Notes under the pieces: generated by a model
Databases searched by the model: none
What the model saw: the letters and a program-made list of their open reading frames with translations, nothing else
Told to the model about the DNA's origin: nothing
Part shown: in pieces, positions 8,612-17,493 of the stretch
Numbering within the stretch: the stretch's first letter is position 1
Layout of the letters: every line of letters starts with the position of its first letter
DNA from: Olsenella profusa DSM 13989
GTDB lineage: Bacteria; Actinomycetota; Coriobacteriia; Coriobacteriales; Atopobiaceae
Direction of reading: 5' to 3'
Assembly (NCBI RefSeq): GCF_030811115.1
Contig: NZ_JAUSQK010000001.1
Location: forward strand, 1,922,001 to 1,986,000
Length of the DNA: 64,000 nucleotides
Translations under genes and position numbers: made by a program

Positions 8612-9230
8612 TTTTCAGCACCACATCGCTCACGATGGTGGACACGAGCTTGATGGCGTCTATGGTGTCCTCCATGTGGTTGAATATGGTGTTCCACTTG
8701 AGCAGGTGGGTGGCGGGGGCGTCATTCTCGTTGTACAGGCGGGCGATGGCATCGTGGTAGACATCGTCGGCCTGGTCCTCGATCTCGTGAATCCTGTGGG
8801 TCTGCTCCATCACGACGGGATCCCTCTTGAAGTTGGAGAGGTGCGCGAACATCTTTCGGAGCTCTGTGGTGCCCTGGTCGGTGAGGCGTGCGAGCTCGAC
8901 GGCCTCAGGGCGCATGGACCCGACGTGGAAGATCTCGAGGCGGCGGGAGATGTTCTCCATGCCGTCCACCACGTCATCCATCTTGAGTGCGAGCTCGTTG
9001 ATGTCCTCTCGGTCGAACGGGGTGATGAATGACTCATAGAGCCTGGTGAGCAGGTTGTGCACCTTGTCGTCACACTCGGTCTCGATGTCCTTCATGGCAC
9101 GGATCCTCTCGACGCCATCGGGGTAGGATTCGAATATGTCAAGGTATGCCTTGCCGGATCGGTCGAGCTCGGCGCAGAGGTCCTCGAGCAGGGAGTAGAA
9201 GAGGTCTTCCTTCTTGCGTACGCGACTCAT
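8604..9230 (-). CDS. DUF47 / PhoU-like phosphate transport regulator
   Basis: A 208-residue, mostly helical, charged protein of the DUF47 family, a PhoU relative found upstream of Pit transporters and thought to control them. The motif DREDINELALKMDDVVDGM, with paired acidic residues, is the typical DUF47 metal-binding helix. The ATG at 9228-9230 follows GAAGGGACTGCC. It is translationally coupled to the transporter by an 8-base overlap. Confidence 0.88.
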   Translation of the reverse strand: MSRVRKKEDLFYSLLEDLCAELDRSGKAYLDIFESYPDGVERIRAMKDIETECDDKVHNLLTRLYESFITPFDREDINELALKMDDVVDGMENISRRLEIFHVGSMRPEAVELARLTDQGTTELRKMFAHLSNFKRDPVVMEQTHRIHEIEDQADDVYHDAIARLYNENDAPATHLLKWNTIFNHMEDTIDAIKLVSTIVSDVVLKNA

Positions 9231-9392
9231 GGCAGTCCCTTCGTGTTGGGAACCTTGCTATCCGATGGCCCTTTGTTGCAACACGCATATAGTACGTCAA
9301 GGAAGATGATGGAAAGGCCAAATCGAGTCAGGAAGGTATCCAGTTGCGCTTTTTGGGTGCTCTTGGTGGGAGAGGGGCTCTCAACGCTATTC

Positions 9393-9401
9393 TGCTAGAA
9401 T
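9393..9401 (+). promoter_or_regulatory. Extended -10 promoter upstream of the sepIVA-like gene
   Basis: TGCTAGAAT at 9393-9401 is an extended -10 element (TGn plus TAGAAT), about 70 bases upstream of the start codon. No clear -35 is visible. The same nonamer appears before several other genes in the window. Confidence 0.5.
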
Positions 9402-9471
9402 GCAGTGAAATGAGCACCGCCGTGCCGCGTGGCACGACTCTTGGGTCTTTGGAAGACGAAAGGAGCCCTGC

Positions 9472-9969
9472 ATGCAGCCGGGTGAGGAAATCGAGAGCTT
9501 GCTCGATGAGCTCGAACAGGTCGTGAGTGAAGGCAAGACCCCCCTGACCGGCGGTGGCCAGAAGCGGATCGTCGATGCCCAGGAGATCTATGAGATCCTC
9601 GATGAGGTGCGCAGTCGCTTCCCCCAGGAGTTCGCCGATGCCCGTCGCATCGTCAAGGAGGAGGGCGAGACCCTCGAGCGTGCCCAGCAGCAGGCAGACT
9701 CCATCATTGCCGACGCCCAGCAGCAGGCCATGATTCTCGCCGGCGATCAGGAGGTCGTGCGCCTCGCCCAGCAGAAGGCGGATGACGTGCGCGACCAGGC
9801 TCAGCAGTATGAGCGTGACACCCGCTATAACGCGGAGGAATATGCCGACACCGTGCTCGCTCACCTGGAGGACAATCTCAAGTCGCTCACCAACTCCGTC
9901 ACGCGCGTGCGCCAGACGCTCGACGAGAACGCTGGCTCCCGCAACGATTCCAACAACGTCCCCTGGTAG
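9472..9969 (+). CDS. Coiled-coil septation protein, SepIVA-like (DivIVA-related)
   Basis: A 165-residue acidic coiled-coil protein rich in Gln, Glu, Ala and Arg between about residues 45 and 150 (for example RAQQQADSIIADAQQQAMIL). There is no membrane segment or catalytic motif. Its place just upstream of the DUF177-rpmF pair and near coaD, rnc and smc matches the position of Rv2927c (SepIVA), a septum-associated DivIVA-like protein of mycobacteria. The assignment rests on synteny plus composition. Similar proteins are sometimes labelled ATP synthase subunit B-like because of the coiled coil. Confidence 0.6.
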   Translation: MQPGEEIESLLDELEQVVSEGKTPLTGGGQKRIVDAQEIYEILDEVRSRFPQEFADARRIVKEEGETLERAQQQADSIIADAQQQAMILAGDQEVVRLAQQKADDVRDQAQQYERDTRYNAEEYADTVLAHLEDNLKSLTNSVTRVRQTLDENAGSRNDSNNVPW

Positions 9970-9974
9970 CAGGC

Positions 9975-10550
9975 GTGCGGCAGGTTCTCACGATCATAGA
10001 TGACCGTCTCGCCGACGCAGGTGGCTGTGTGCCCCTTAAGGGGCACGGTGACGAGCACGCCTATGTGTTGGGTGAGAAGGAGTTCTCGCTTCCCGACGGA
10101 TTCGACTTCGACCTCATGCTCACCAATGCGGGCGATGGCATCCTGGCGACGGGCATCGTGTGCGCCCATGTGCTGAGCACCTGTGACCGCTGCCTGGACG
10201 AGGCGTCATTCGACATCGCGGGCGAGGTGGACGAGTACTATCTCTTCAAGGCGCCCGATGATGGTGTCGAGCTGGGCGATGACGAGGATGAGGTGGACTT
10301 CTCCCTGGTGGGGGATGACCATACCATCGACCTCACGGATGCCCTCGCCTCCGCCATCCTCATGGAGACGCCCTTTGTGGTGCTGTGTCATGAGGGCTGC
10401 AAGGGGCTGTGTCCCATCTGTGGAGCCAACCTCAACCACACCGATTGTGGCCACGCTGCCCAGGTGGAGGCACGGCGCGAACGGGAGCGGATGGAATCGA
10501 GCCCCTTTGCGGCGCTCAGGGACCTCAGGCTGGAGGGGGAGGATACGTAG
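9975..10550 (+). CDS. DUF177/YceD family protein
   Basis: A 191-residue YceD/DUF177 protein, linked in bacteria and plastids to 23S rRNA accumulation and ribosome assembly. The cysteine-rich parts CDRCLDEASFDI and CHEGCKGLCPICGANLNHTDCGH are the family hallmarks and suggest metal binding. GTG at 9975 starts 5 bases after the previous stop. It stands directly upstream of rpmF, the near-universal arrangement of this family. An acidic stretch in the middle (GDDEDEVDF) is typical. Confidence 0.88.
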   Translation: MRQVLTIIDDRLADAGGCVPLKGHGDEHAYVLGEKEFSLPDGFDFDLMLTNAGDGILATGIVCAHVLSTCDRCLDEASFDIAGEVDEYYLFKAPDDGVELGDDEDEVDFSLVGDDHTIDLTDALASAILMETPFVVLCHEGCKGLCPICGANLNHTDCGHAAQVEARRERERMESSPFAALRDLRLEGEDT

Positions 10551-10627
10551 TGCCTGCCGCCCGTACGTGTTCCCTTCTCGTGTATTTGCGTGAAGATTGG
10601 GGTCTCGATGGCCCGACCCAGGACGCG

Positions 10628-10636
10628 TGGTATAGT
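10628..10636 (+). promoter_or_regulatory. Extended -10 promoter for rpmF
   Basis: TGGTATAGT at 10628-10636 is an extended -10 in the DUF177-rpmF gap. It would start a transcript about 65 bases before the rpmF start codon. No good -35 is visible. Confidence 0.45.
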
Positions 10637-10708
10637 TATCGCCTGTGTGTTTGATGGAATGATCGCCCGTATCCGCAGGGGCGTGCATGAGGGTAAGAGA
10701 GGTACAAG

Positions 10709-10888
10709 ATGGCAGTTCCCAAGCAGAAGAAGGGCCGCGGCGCCACGCACACGCGCCGCTCCGCCAACGGCACGCTCGCCGCATCGGCACGCTCCGTGTG
10801 CCCTCGGTGCGGAGCACCCAAGCTTCCGCACCATGTGTGCCCCAGCTGCGGCTATTACAAGGATCGTGAGGTCGTTGTCACCGAGTAG
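10709..10888 (+). CDS. rpmF: 50S ribosomal protein L32
   Basis: A 59-residue basic protein starting MAVPKQKKGRGATHTRRSAN, the canonical L32 N-terminus. It carries two CxxC pairs (CPRC and CPSC) for zinc and ends YYKDREVVVTE. The ATG at 10709 follows GAGAGGTACAAG. It sits between the DUF177 gene and plsX, as in most bacteria. Confidence 0.97.
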   Translation: MAVPKQKKGRGATHTRRSANGTLAASARSVCPRCGAPKLPHHVCPSCGYYKDREVVVTE

Positions 10889-10909
10889 CCCCAACAGCGT
10901 ATGAGGCCT

Positions 10910-10950
10910 GGGGGACCGGCTCCGTTGGGGGTCGGTCTCCCTTTGTGTTT
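10910..10950 (+). terminator. Terminator or attenuator between rpmF and plsX
   Basis: GGGGACCG near 10911-10918 can pair with CGGTCTCCC at 10933-10941 with one bulged T, followed by TTTGTGTTT. The hairpin begins about 22 bases past the rpmF stop and may uncouple rpmF from plsX. Confidence 0.5.
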
Positions 10951-10982
10951 GGACGACCCGGGCTCGAGCCAGAAGGGTGGGG

Positions 10983-11990
10983 ATGATCCGCATGAGTTGC
11001 ATTTGTGTCGATGCCATGGGCGGCGACGAGAGGCCCGAGGTGGTGCTCGCCGGCATCGAGGCCGCCCTTGCCGAAAGCGACGATCTGAGCGTTCTGGTGG
11101 TGGGCGACGAGGACGTGGTCGTACCCTTCTGTGCCCACCACGAGCGGACCCGTGCGCTGGTGAGCACCGAGGTCATCGCCATGGACGAGCATCCCACCAA
11201 CGCCGTGCGCTCCAAGAGGGACTCCAGCATCGTGCGGGGCCTGGCGGCCGTGCACACGGGCGAGGCGGACGGCTTCTTCTCCGCTGGCTCGACGGGTGCC
11301 ATCTTTGCTGCGGCCAGTCTGGGTGTCGGTCGCACCAAGGGCGTCAAGCGTGCGTGCATCGCCACGGCCGTGCCGGGCATCATGGGCAGGAGCACCGTGT
11401 TTCTGGACATGGGCGCCAACGCTGACGTGCGCCCGGACATGATGGTGCAGTTTGCCCATATGGGACGTGCCTATGCGCGCACCGTTTTGGGTGTGGGCGA
11501 CCCCACGGTTGCCCTGCTCTCCAATGGTGCAGAGGAGACCAAGGGCTCCCAGGCCGCCCTTGCCGAGCACGAGGCGCTCGCCGCCGCCTCCGGCGACGCC
11601 GGCTGGTTCGTTGGCAACTGCGAGGGCACGGACCTGCTTGCCGGCCGCTTTGACGTCATCGTGACGGACGGCTTCTCGGGCAACATCGCCCTCAAGTCCG
11701 TGGAGGGCTGTGCCAAGTTCATCGTGAGTCAGCTCAGGGAGATCGCCGCATCCTCCCCGCGCTACGCCACAGGCGCCTGGCTGCTCAAGCCCGGCCTCAA
11801 GGGGCTCGTCTCCAAGCTCTCGGGTGACCAGTATGGTGGGGCCATGCTGTTGGGCCTCAAGGCGCCCGTGCTCATTGGCCATGGCGCCACGTCCCCCAAG
11901 GCCGTCAAGAACGGCGTCCTGGCCACCCAGAGGGCCTGCGCCGCCAAGCTCGTGGAGCGTCTCGCCGCCGAGGTGCAGGCGGAGCCGTAA
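10983..11990 (+). CDS. plsX: Phosphate acyltransferase PlsX
   Basis: A 335-residue enzyme that converts acyl-ACP and phosphate into acyl-phosphate for phospholipid synthesis. Motifs: ICVDAMGGDERPEVVLAG at the start, TGAIFAAASLGVGR, FLDMGANADVRPDM, and VTDGFSGNIALKSVEG. Three in-frame starts compete (GTG 10977, ATG 10983, ATG 10992); ATG 10983 is preferred because AGAAGG lies 6 bases before it. acpP follows, so this is a lipid-synthesis pair. Confidence 0.95.
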   Translation: MIRMSCICVDAMGGDERPEVVLAGIEAALAESDDLSVLVVGDEDVVVPFCAHHERTRALVSTEVIAMDEHPTNAVRSKRDSSIVRGLAAVHTGEADGFFSAGSTGAIFAAASLGVGRTKGVKRACIATAVPGIMGRSTVFLDMGANADVRPDMMVQFAHMGRAYARTVLGVGDPTVALLSNGAEETKGSQAALAEHEALAAASGDAGWFVGNCEGTDLLAGRFDVIVTDGFSGNIALKSVEGCAKFIVSQLREIAASSPRYATGAWLLKPGLKGLVSKLSGDQYGGAMLLGLKAPVLIGHGATSPKAVKNGVLATQRACAAKLVERLAAEVQAEP

Positions 11991-11999
11991 CGCGTCAAT

Positions 12000-12008
12000 T
12001 GCTACAAT
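12000..12008 (+). promoter_or_regulatory. Extended -10 promoter for acpP
   Basis: TGCTACAAT at 12000-12008 is an extended -10 element starting 10 bases past the plsX stop and about 47 bases before the acpP start. No convincing -35 is visible. Confidence 0.45.
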
Positions 12009-12055
12009 CAGAGGGATGGGATTTGTCCTGGAGGACGAGATGGGAGATGGTGTGC

Positions 12056-12295
12056 ATGTCCCATGAGGAGCTGCTCGACAGGGTGCTCGACCTGGTGGCA
12101 GACGAGCTGGAGTGCGATCGCTCGGAGCTTACGACCGCGACCGAGTTCAAGGAGCTGGGCGCCGACTCCTTCGACCTGCTTGAGCTGGTGACCACCTTCG
12201 AGGAGGAGTTTGGCACACGGCTGGGCGACGGGGATCTCACAGGCATCGCCACCATCGGGGATGCGGTCGTGGCCATCGAGCGTTCACAGGGGTAG
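12056..12295 (+). CDS. acpP: Acyl carrier protein
   Basis: A 79-residue acidic carrier protein with the phosphopantetheine attachment motif GADSFDLLEL, Ser38 being the modified residue. It shuttles acyl chains in fatty acid synthesis. The ATG at 12056 gives MSHEELLDRV; the frame stays open further upstream but the extra residues are not conserved. It lies between plsX and rnc. Its DSFD variant differs from the common DSLD but keeps the serine. Confidence 0.93.
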   Translation: MSHEELLDRVLDLVADELECDRSELTTATEFKELGADSFDLLELVTTFEEEFGTRLGDGDLTGIATIGDAVVAIERSQG

Positions 12296-12302
12296 GGCAT
12301 AC

Positions 12303-13073
12303 ATGAAGATAGCCGCGCACATCACGGCCGTAGAGAAGATCGTGGGCCATACGTTCTCCAATCGCGAGCTCCTGGAGCACGCCCTCACCCACCCCTCCGC
12401 CGTGGAGGGCCGGTCCGTCTCGGCCTCCTACGAGCGCCTCGAGTTCCTCGGTGACTCCATCCTCGGTGCCATCATCGCCACCGAGGTGTTCGAGCGCTTC
12501 CCCACCATGGACGAGGGCGAGCTCACGCGTCTCAAGATCTCGCTCGTGTCGGGCAAGACCCTGAGCGAGGTCGCCCAGGACCTCGGCATAGGCGAGCACA
12601 TCATCCTGGGTGAGTCGGAGCGGGGCACGGGTGCCCGTGGGATGCACTCCGCGCTCGAGAACGTCTACGAGTCCATCGTGGGGGCGCTCTACCTCGACGG
12701 GGGCTATGAGGCGGCGCACAGGTTCGTCATGCGCACGCTCGCAGCGCGCATCACCCCCACGCTGGCCAGGCGCCCCGTCTCGCCCAAGTCGCGCCTGCAG
12801 GAGGTCACGCAGCGCGACGCCCACTGCGCTCCCGAGTATCGCCTGGTGGGCGAGGAGGGTCCGGCGCACAGCCCCACGTTCACGTCCGTGGTGCTCGTGG
12901 ATGGGAGGCGCATGGGCAGGGGCTCCGGGTCCTCCAAGAAGGAGGCCGAGACCGAGGCCGCGTGCGACGCGCTCGAGCGCCTCGCTGCCGAGGGGCCCTT
13001 GGCAGCCACGGACGCTGACGCGGACGCGTCTCGGGCTAGGATGCGGGGGATGCGTTGTATCTCAAGTCGCTGA
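12303..13073 (+). CDS. rnc: Ribonuclease III
   Basis: A 256-residue double-strand-specific endoribonuclease that processes rRNA and mRNA. The signature ERLEFLGDSILG appears near residue 45, and the second catalytic cluster includes LENVYESIVGALYLDGG. A dsRNA-binding domain (SPKSRLQEVTQRD to KKEAETEAACDALERL) occupies the C-terminal third, followed by a short Arg-rich tail. ATG 12303 begins 8 bases after acpP. The 3' end overlaps the smc start by 19 bases. Confidence 0.95.
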   Translation: MKIAAHITAVEKIVGHTFSNRELLEHALTHPSAVEGRSVSASYERLEFLGDSILGAIIATEVFERFPTMDEGELTRLKISLVSGKTLSEVAQDLGIGEHIILGESERGTGARGMHSALENVYESIVGALYLDGGYEAAHRFVMRTLAARITPTLARRPVSPKSRLQEVTQRDAHCAPEYRLVGEEGPAHSPTFTSVVLVDGRRMGRGSGSSKKEAETEAACDALERLAAEGPLAATDADADASRARMRGMRCISSR

Positions 13074-16000
13074 CGCTCAAGGGCTTCAAGTCGTTTGCCG
13101 ATCGCACGGTCATGTCATTCGATTCCGGTCTCAACGTGGTGGTGGGTCCCAACGGCTCGGGCAAGTCCAACATCTCCGATGCCATCCTGTGGGTCCTGGG
13201 GGAGCAGAGCGCCAAGATGCTGCGCGGACAGGCCATGGAGGACGTCATCTTCTCGGGCTCCTCGGGCCGCTCTGCCGTCGCCCTCGCCGAGGTCACGCTC
13301 ACGCTCGACAACGCCGACCACATCATTCCCATCGACTTCGCCGAGATCGCCATCACGCGCAGGATGTATCGCTCGGGCGAGTCCGAGTACCTCATCAACG
13401 GCTCGCCGAGCCGCCTGCGTGACATCACGGACATCCTGCACGACTCCGGTCTCGGCAAGGACACCCACTCCATCATCAGCCAGGGCAAGCTCGACTCCAT
13501 CCTGGCCAGCCGCCCCGAGGAGCGCCGGGAGCTCATCGAGGAGGCGGCCGGCATCTCCAAGCACCGCCGCCGCAAGGAGCGCTCCGAGCGCAAGCTCAAG
13601 GCCATGCATGACAACCTCCTGCGCGCCAAGGACATCGAGCGTGAGATACACCGCCAGCTGAGGCCCCTGGAGCGCCAGGTGGACAAGGCCAAGCGCCAGC
13701 GTGCCGTCTCCGACGAGCTCGATCGGCTCGCACGCATCCTTGCGGTGGACGACCTGCGTCGCCTCCAGGAGCACTACGGCGTGCTGGAGGAGCGCGCACG
13801 CGAGGCCGACGCCGCCATAGAGCTCGCGCAGTTCCGCCTGGACGAGAGGACGGCGGACCTCAACAGGTATCAGGCCCTCCTCGAGGAGAAGGGCATCTTC
13901 GTGGGGGATCTCGGCGAGCAGCGCCGTCGCCTCTCCGACCAGCTGGGCCGCATGGACTCGGACATGCGCCTCTTGGAGGAGAAGGGCAAGAACATGCTCT
14001 CCCGCCTCTCGGACCTCAGGATGAGCCTCTCCAACATGGAGCGCACGCGTCGCGCCACACGGCAGGAGCACGAACGCGTGGGTACGGAGCTTGAGGAGGC
14101 CAAGGGCGAGGACGGGGAGCTGCGCCGACAGGTCGAGGAGCTGGAGCCCAAGGTCCGTGCGGCAACGGAGCGCCGCCGTACGCTGGGGGGCCACCTCTCG
14201 CGCCTGACGGACGAGCAGCGCAGGCTGCAGCGCACGGCCGACCAGGAGACCCTGGCCTATGCCAAGCTCCAGGACCAGATCTCCAATGCCGAGGTCGAGG
14301 ACCGCATGTTCGAGAGCCGTCTCGCCCAGATAGAGGACGGCGAGCGCACGACCCGAGAGGCGCTCGAGGCCCGCGCGGCCGATCGCGAGCGCCTGGGGCG
14401 CGAGCTTGAGGTCGCACGGACGTCAGCGGAACGTGCGCACGAGGGCATACGACGCCTGCAGGGGAAGCTGACGGGATGTCGCGCACGGCAGGATGCGGCA
14501 CGCGAGTCGCTCGCGCGTGCCCGGGCGACGCTCTTGGCCCTCAAGGCCATGGACGAGCAGGCAGAGGGTGCCAACAGGCTGGCGGCGCGCCTCGCCAAGG
14601 ATAGCCCCGAGCTGGTCTCGGCACGCGTCGCGGACCTGATCGACGTACCAGAGGGGCTGGATGCCACCGTCGAGGCGCTTCTTGGCTCCGATGTGGGCGC
14701 GCTCGTGTCTCCCACTGCGAAGGGCGTCCATGCGCTCGTTCACGCCGCGCTGTCCTCACACGAGCGCGGCCGTGCGACCGTCGTCTCCCAGGAGGTTATG
14801 GGGGCGGCTGGGTCCAAGGGTGCGGGGGAGTCGCTCGTGGGGCTCCTGGGCGCCCGTGAGGGCGATGACAGCCTCGTCTCCTCGCTCTTCGCGGGGGTGC
14901 GCCTGGTGGGCACCGTGGGCGAGGCCCTTGCGGCACATGCCCGTGAGCCTCAGGCCACCTACGCCACCCGCGATGGCGTGGTGGTGTGGCCGGACGGCCG
15001 TACGAGCGTGGGCTTCGCAAGCGGCGTTGAGCAGGGCATGCTCGAGCGGAAGCGTCGCATCCGCCGCATGACCAAGGGCATGGCCGCGCTTGAGGCGGCG
15101 CTCAGGGCGGCCAGCGAGGAGCTTGCTCGCAGCGAGCGCGAGCTCTCCGAGGCGCGCGACGCACACGCTGGGGCGCAGGGGGAGGTGGCACGCCTCACGG
15201 GCGAGGTCTCCTCGGCGACGTCCGAGGTCACGCGCCTGAGGGCCCAGATAGACCAGGCGGCGTTCGAGCGTGCCCAGGTGGAGGGCAGCCGCGTTGCCGC
15301 AGGGGAGCGGATGGCGCAGGCCCGCCATGACATTGCGGGGCACAAGGCTGCGGCCGACGAGGCGGCGCACAGGGCGGAGGCGTTGTCGGACGAGCTGGAG
15401 CGTGTCTCCCGCGAGCGCTCTGAGGCGTCACGGGAGGAGGGCTCCCTCGAGTCCAAGCTCTCGGACGCCAAGCTCAAGCTAGCCACCGTGTCGGAGCGCA
15501 GGAGTCACCTCGTCCGGCGCGAGGAGGAGCTCGCACGCCAGCTCGAGCAGGCCGACCGTCGCATCGACGAGGCCGTGAGCTCCGCCGGTGCCCTGGACGT
15601 GCTGCGCCTGCGCATCGATCCGCTGCATAGGCGCTACGAGGGCGTGCGCGAGCGGGCACTGGCATGGGCGGCGCGCCTCAAGGACCGTGCGTCGCTCGCC
15701 GAGGCGGACTCCGATTCCCTCAAGAGGACCATCGGCGACGCCCGTGCGGCGGTCGATGCCGCCTCCCAGGAGCTGGAGCGTGCGCGTGGCCAGGCGAGCG
15801 AGGTCAAGGTGGCCAAGGGACGCCTTGAGGTGCAGGTTGAGAACGCCATCACCAAGATCACCGACACGGGTGCCATCCTCGAGGAGGCCCTTGGGCTCCC
15901 CGCCCCCGATGACCGTGACGCCATGGTGCGCGACGTGGAGCGCCTGGAGGCGGAGCTCGCCGACATCGGCCCCGTCAACGAGGTGGCCATGAGCGAGTAC

Positions 16001-16585
16001 GACCGGCTCAGGCGACGCGCCGACTTCATCGGCGGGCAAGTGGAGGACCTCGAGCGTGCCCGCGCCTCCCTCAAAAGGATCATCACGGCCATCGAGCGCA
16101 AGATGCGCAGGCGGTTCGTGGTGGTGTTCGACAAGGTCAACGCCAACTTCTCGGAGATATTCTCGCTCCTGTTCCCCGGTGGTACCGCCCGTCTCGAGCT
16201 CCTTGACCCCGACCACCTCGACGAGACGGGCATCGAGATCCAGGCGCAGCCACGCGGCAAGCGGATCCAGAAGATGACGCTCATGAGCGGTGGCGAGAAG
16301 TCGCTGACGGCGCTTGCCCTGCTCTTTGCCGTGTATCGGACACGTACGGTGCCGTTCTACGTGTTCGATGAGGTGGAGGCGGCGCTCGACGACTCCAACC
16401 TCTCCAAGCTCCTCGATGCCATCGAGGAGCTCAAGAAGACGACGCAGCTCGTCGTGATCTCCCACCAGAGGCGCACGATGGAGCAGGCCGATGTCCTGTA
16501 TGGTGTGTCCATGCAGGCGGATGGCGTAAGCCACGTGGTGAGCCAGCGGCTCGATCACGCGACGGGAAGGGTGGTTGATGCCTGA
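13055..16585 (+). CDS. smc: Chromosome segregation protein SMC
   Basis: A 1176-residue SMC ATPase of full family length, the core of condensin with ScpA and ScpB. It starts at TTG inside the end of rnc (MYLKSLTLKGFKSFADRTV). Walker A is GPNGSGKSN near residue 32. Two long coiled coils flank a hinge at roughly residues 510-660. The C-terminal head carries the signature SGGEKSL and Walker B FDEVEAALDDSN. The stop TGA shares its last base with the ftsY ATG. Confidence 0.97.
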   Translation: MYLKSLTLKGFKSFADRTVMSFDSGLNVVVGPNGSGKSNISDAILWVLGEQSAKMLRGQAMEDVIFSGSSGRSAVALAEVTLTLDNADHIIPIDFAEIAITRRMYRSGESEYLINGSPSRLRDITDILHDSGLGKDTHSIISQGKLDSILASRPEERRELIEEAAGISKHRRRKERSERKLKAMHDNLLRAKDIEREIHRQLRPLERQVDKAKRQRAVSDELDRLARILAVDDLRRLQEHYGVLEERAREADAAIELAQFRLDERTADLNRYQALLEEKGIFVGDLGEQRRRLSDQLGRMDSDMRLLEEKGKNMLSRLSDLRMSLSNMERTRRATRQEHERVGTELEEAKGEDGELRRQVEELEPKVRAATERRRTLGGHLSRLTDEQRRLQRTADQETLAYAKLQDQISNAEVEDRMFESRLAQIEDGERTTREALEARAADRERLGRELEVARTSAERAHEGIRRLQGKLTGCRARQDAARESLARARATLLALKAMDEQAEGANRLAARLAKDSPELVSARVADLIDVPEGLDATVEALLGSDVGALVSPTAKGVHALVHAALSSHERGRATVVSQEVMGAAGSKGAGESLVGLLGAREGDDSLVSSLFAGVRLVGTVGEALAAHAREPQATYATRDGVVVWPDGRTSVGFASGVEQGMLERKRRIRRMTKGMAALEAALRAASEELARSERELSEARDAHAGAQGEVARLTGEVSSATSEVTRLRAQIDQAAFERAQVEGSRVAAGERMAQARHDIAGHKAAADEAAHRAEALSDELERVSRERSEASREEGSLESKLSDAKLKLATVSERRSHLVRREEELARQLEQADRRIDEAVSSAGALDVLRLRIDPLHRRYEGVRERALAWAARLKDRASLAEADSDSLKRTIGDARAAVDAASQELERARGQASEVKVAKGRLEVQVENAITKITDTGAILEEALGLPAPDDRDAMVRDVERLEAELADIGPVNEVAMSEYDRLRRRADFIGGQVEDLERARASLKRIITAIERKMRRRFVVVFDKVNANFSEIFSLLFPGGTARLELLDPDHLDETGIEIQAQPRGKRIQKMTLMSGGEKSLTALALLFAVYRTRTVPFYVFDEVEAALDDSNLSKLLDAIEELKKTTQLVVISHQRRTMEQADVLYGVSMQADGVSHVVSQRLDHATGRVVDA

Positions 16586-17490
16586 TGGGTCTTGGTGACA
16601 GGCTGCGGGCGGGTCTCTCCCGCTCGCGCGAGGCGCTCTCGGAGATCTTCTATATGGGTGGCGAGGTCGACGAGGACTTCTGGGAGGACCTCGAGGATCG
16701 TCTGGTGATGGGTGACATGGGCGCGGAGGTTGCCTTCCAGGTGGGCAACGACCTGCGCGAGCAGGCCGCCCGCGAGAGCCTGCGCACGGCACCACAGCTC
16801 AAGCGCGCCCTGGCGCAGCGCCTGGCACAGGTCTTTCCCGCCTGCGAGCGGGACCCCTTCGAGGACACGCCCTCCTGCGTGCTCTTCGTGGGCATCAATG
16901 GTGCCGGCAAGACGACGACGGTGGGCAAGCTTGCCCATGTCGCGCGTGGCGAGGGCAAGCGCTGCCTCATCGGGGGTGCGGACACCTTCCGCGCTGCGGC
17001 GATCGAGCAGCTCGAGGTATGGGGGGAGCGCTCCGGCGTGCCCGTCGTCACCCGTGAGCGCGGGGCCGACCCCGCGAGCGTGTGCTATGACGCCTGCGAG
17101 CGCGCGGAGCGCGAGGGTGCGGACCTCGTGCTCGTGGATACAGCGGGGCGCCTGCATACGAGTCCCGAGCTCATGCGCGAGCTTGCCAAGGTGGTCGGCG
17201 TCACGCGCAGGCGCTCCACCATGCCGGTCTCGGTGGTGCTGGTCATCGATGCCAATACGGGGCAGAATGGCCTTGCTCAGGCCAAGGAGTTCAACGGGGC
17301 CCTCGATGTGGATGGCCTCATCGTGACCAAGCTCGACGGTACCGCCAAGGGGGGCATCGTGGTCGCCATCGCACACAACATGGGCCTGCCCATCTACCGC
17401 ATTGGCGTGGGTGAGGGCCTGGAGGACCTCCAGTCCTTCGATGCGCGCGCCTTCTGCGGTGCGCTCGTGGGCGTGGACGAAGGGAAGTAG
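16585..17490 (+). CDS. ftsY: Signal recognition particle receptor FtsY
   Basis: A 301-residue SRP GTPase with a short N domain and an NG core, lacking the long acidic A domain, as is common in Gram-positive bacteria. Visible: GINGAGKTTTVGKLA (P-loop), GADTFRAAAIEQL, VDTAGRLH, and TKLDGTAKGG. It receives the SRP-ribosome complex at the membrane. It starts on the last base of the smc stop and is followed 3 bases later by ffh, so smc-ftsY-ffh is one unit. Confidence 0.96.
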   Translation: MGLGDRLRAGLSRSREALSEIFYMGGEVDEDFWEDLEDRLVMGDMGAEVAFQVGNDLREQAARESLRTAPQLKRALAQRLAQVFPACERDPFEDTPSCVLFVGINGAGKTTTVGKLAHVARGEGKRCLIGGADTFRAAAIEQLEVWGERSGVPVVTRERGADPASVCYDACERAEREGADLVLVDTAGRLHTSPELMRELAKVVGVTRRRSTMPVSVVLVIDANTGQNGLAQAKEFNGALDVDGLIVTKLDGTAKGGIVVAIAHNMGLPIYRIGVGEGLEDLQSFDARAFCGALVGVDEGK

Positions 17491-17493
17491 CGC

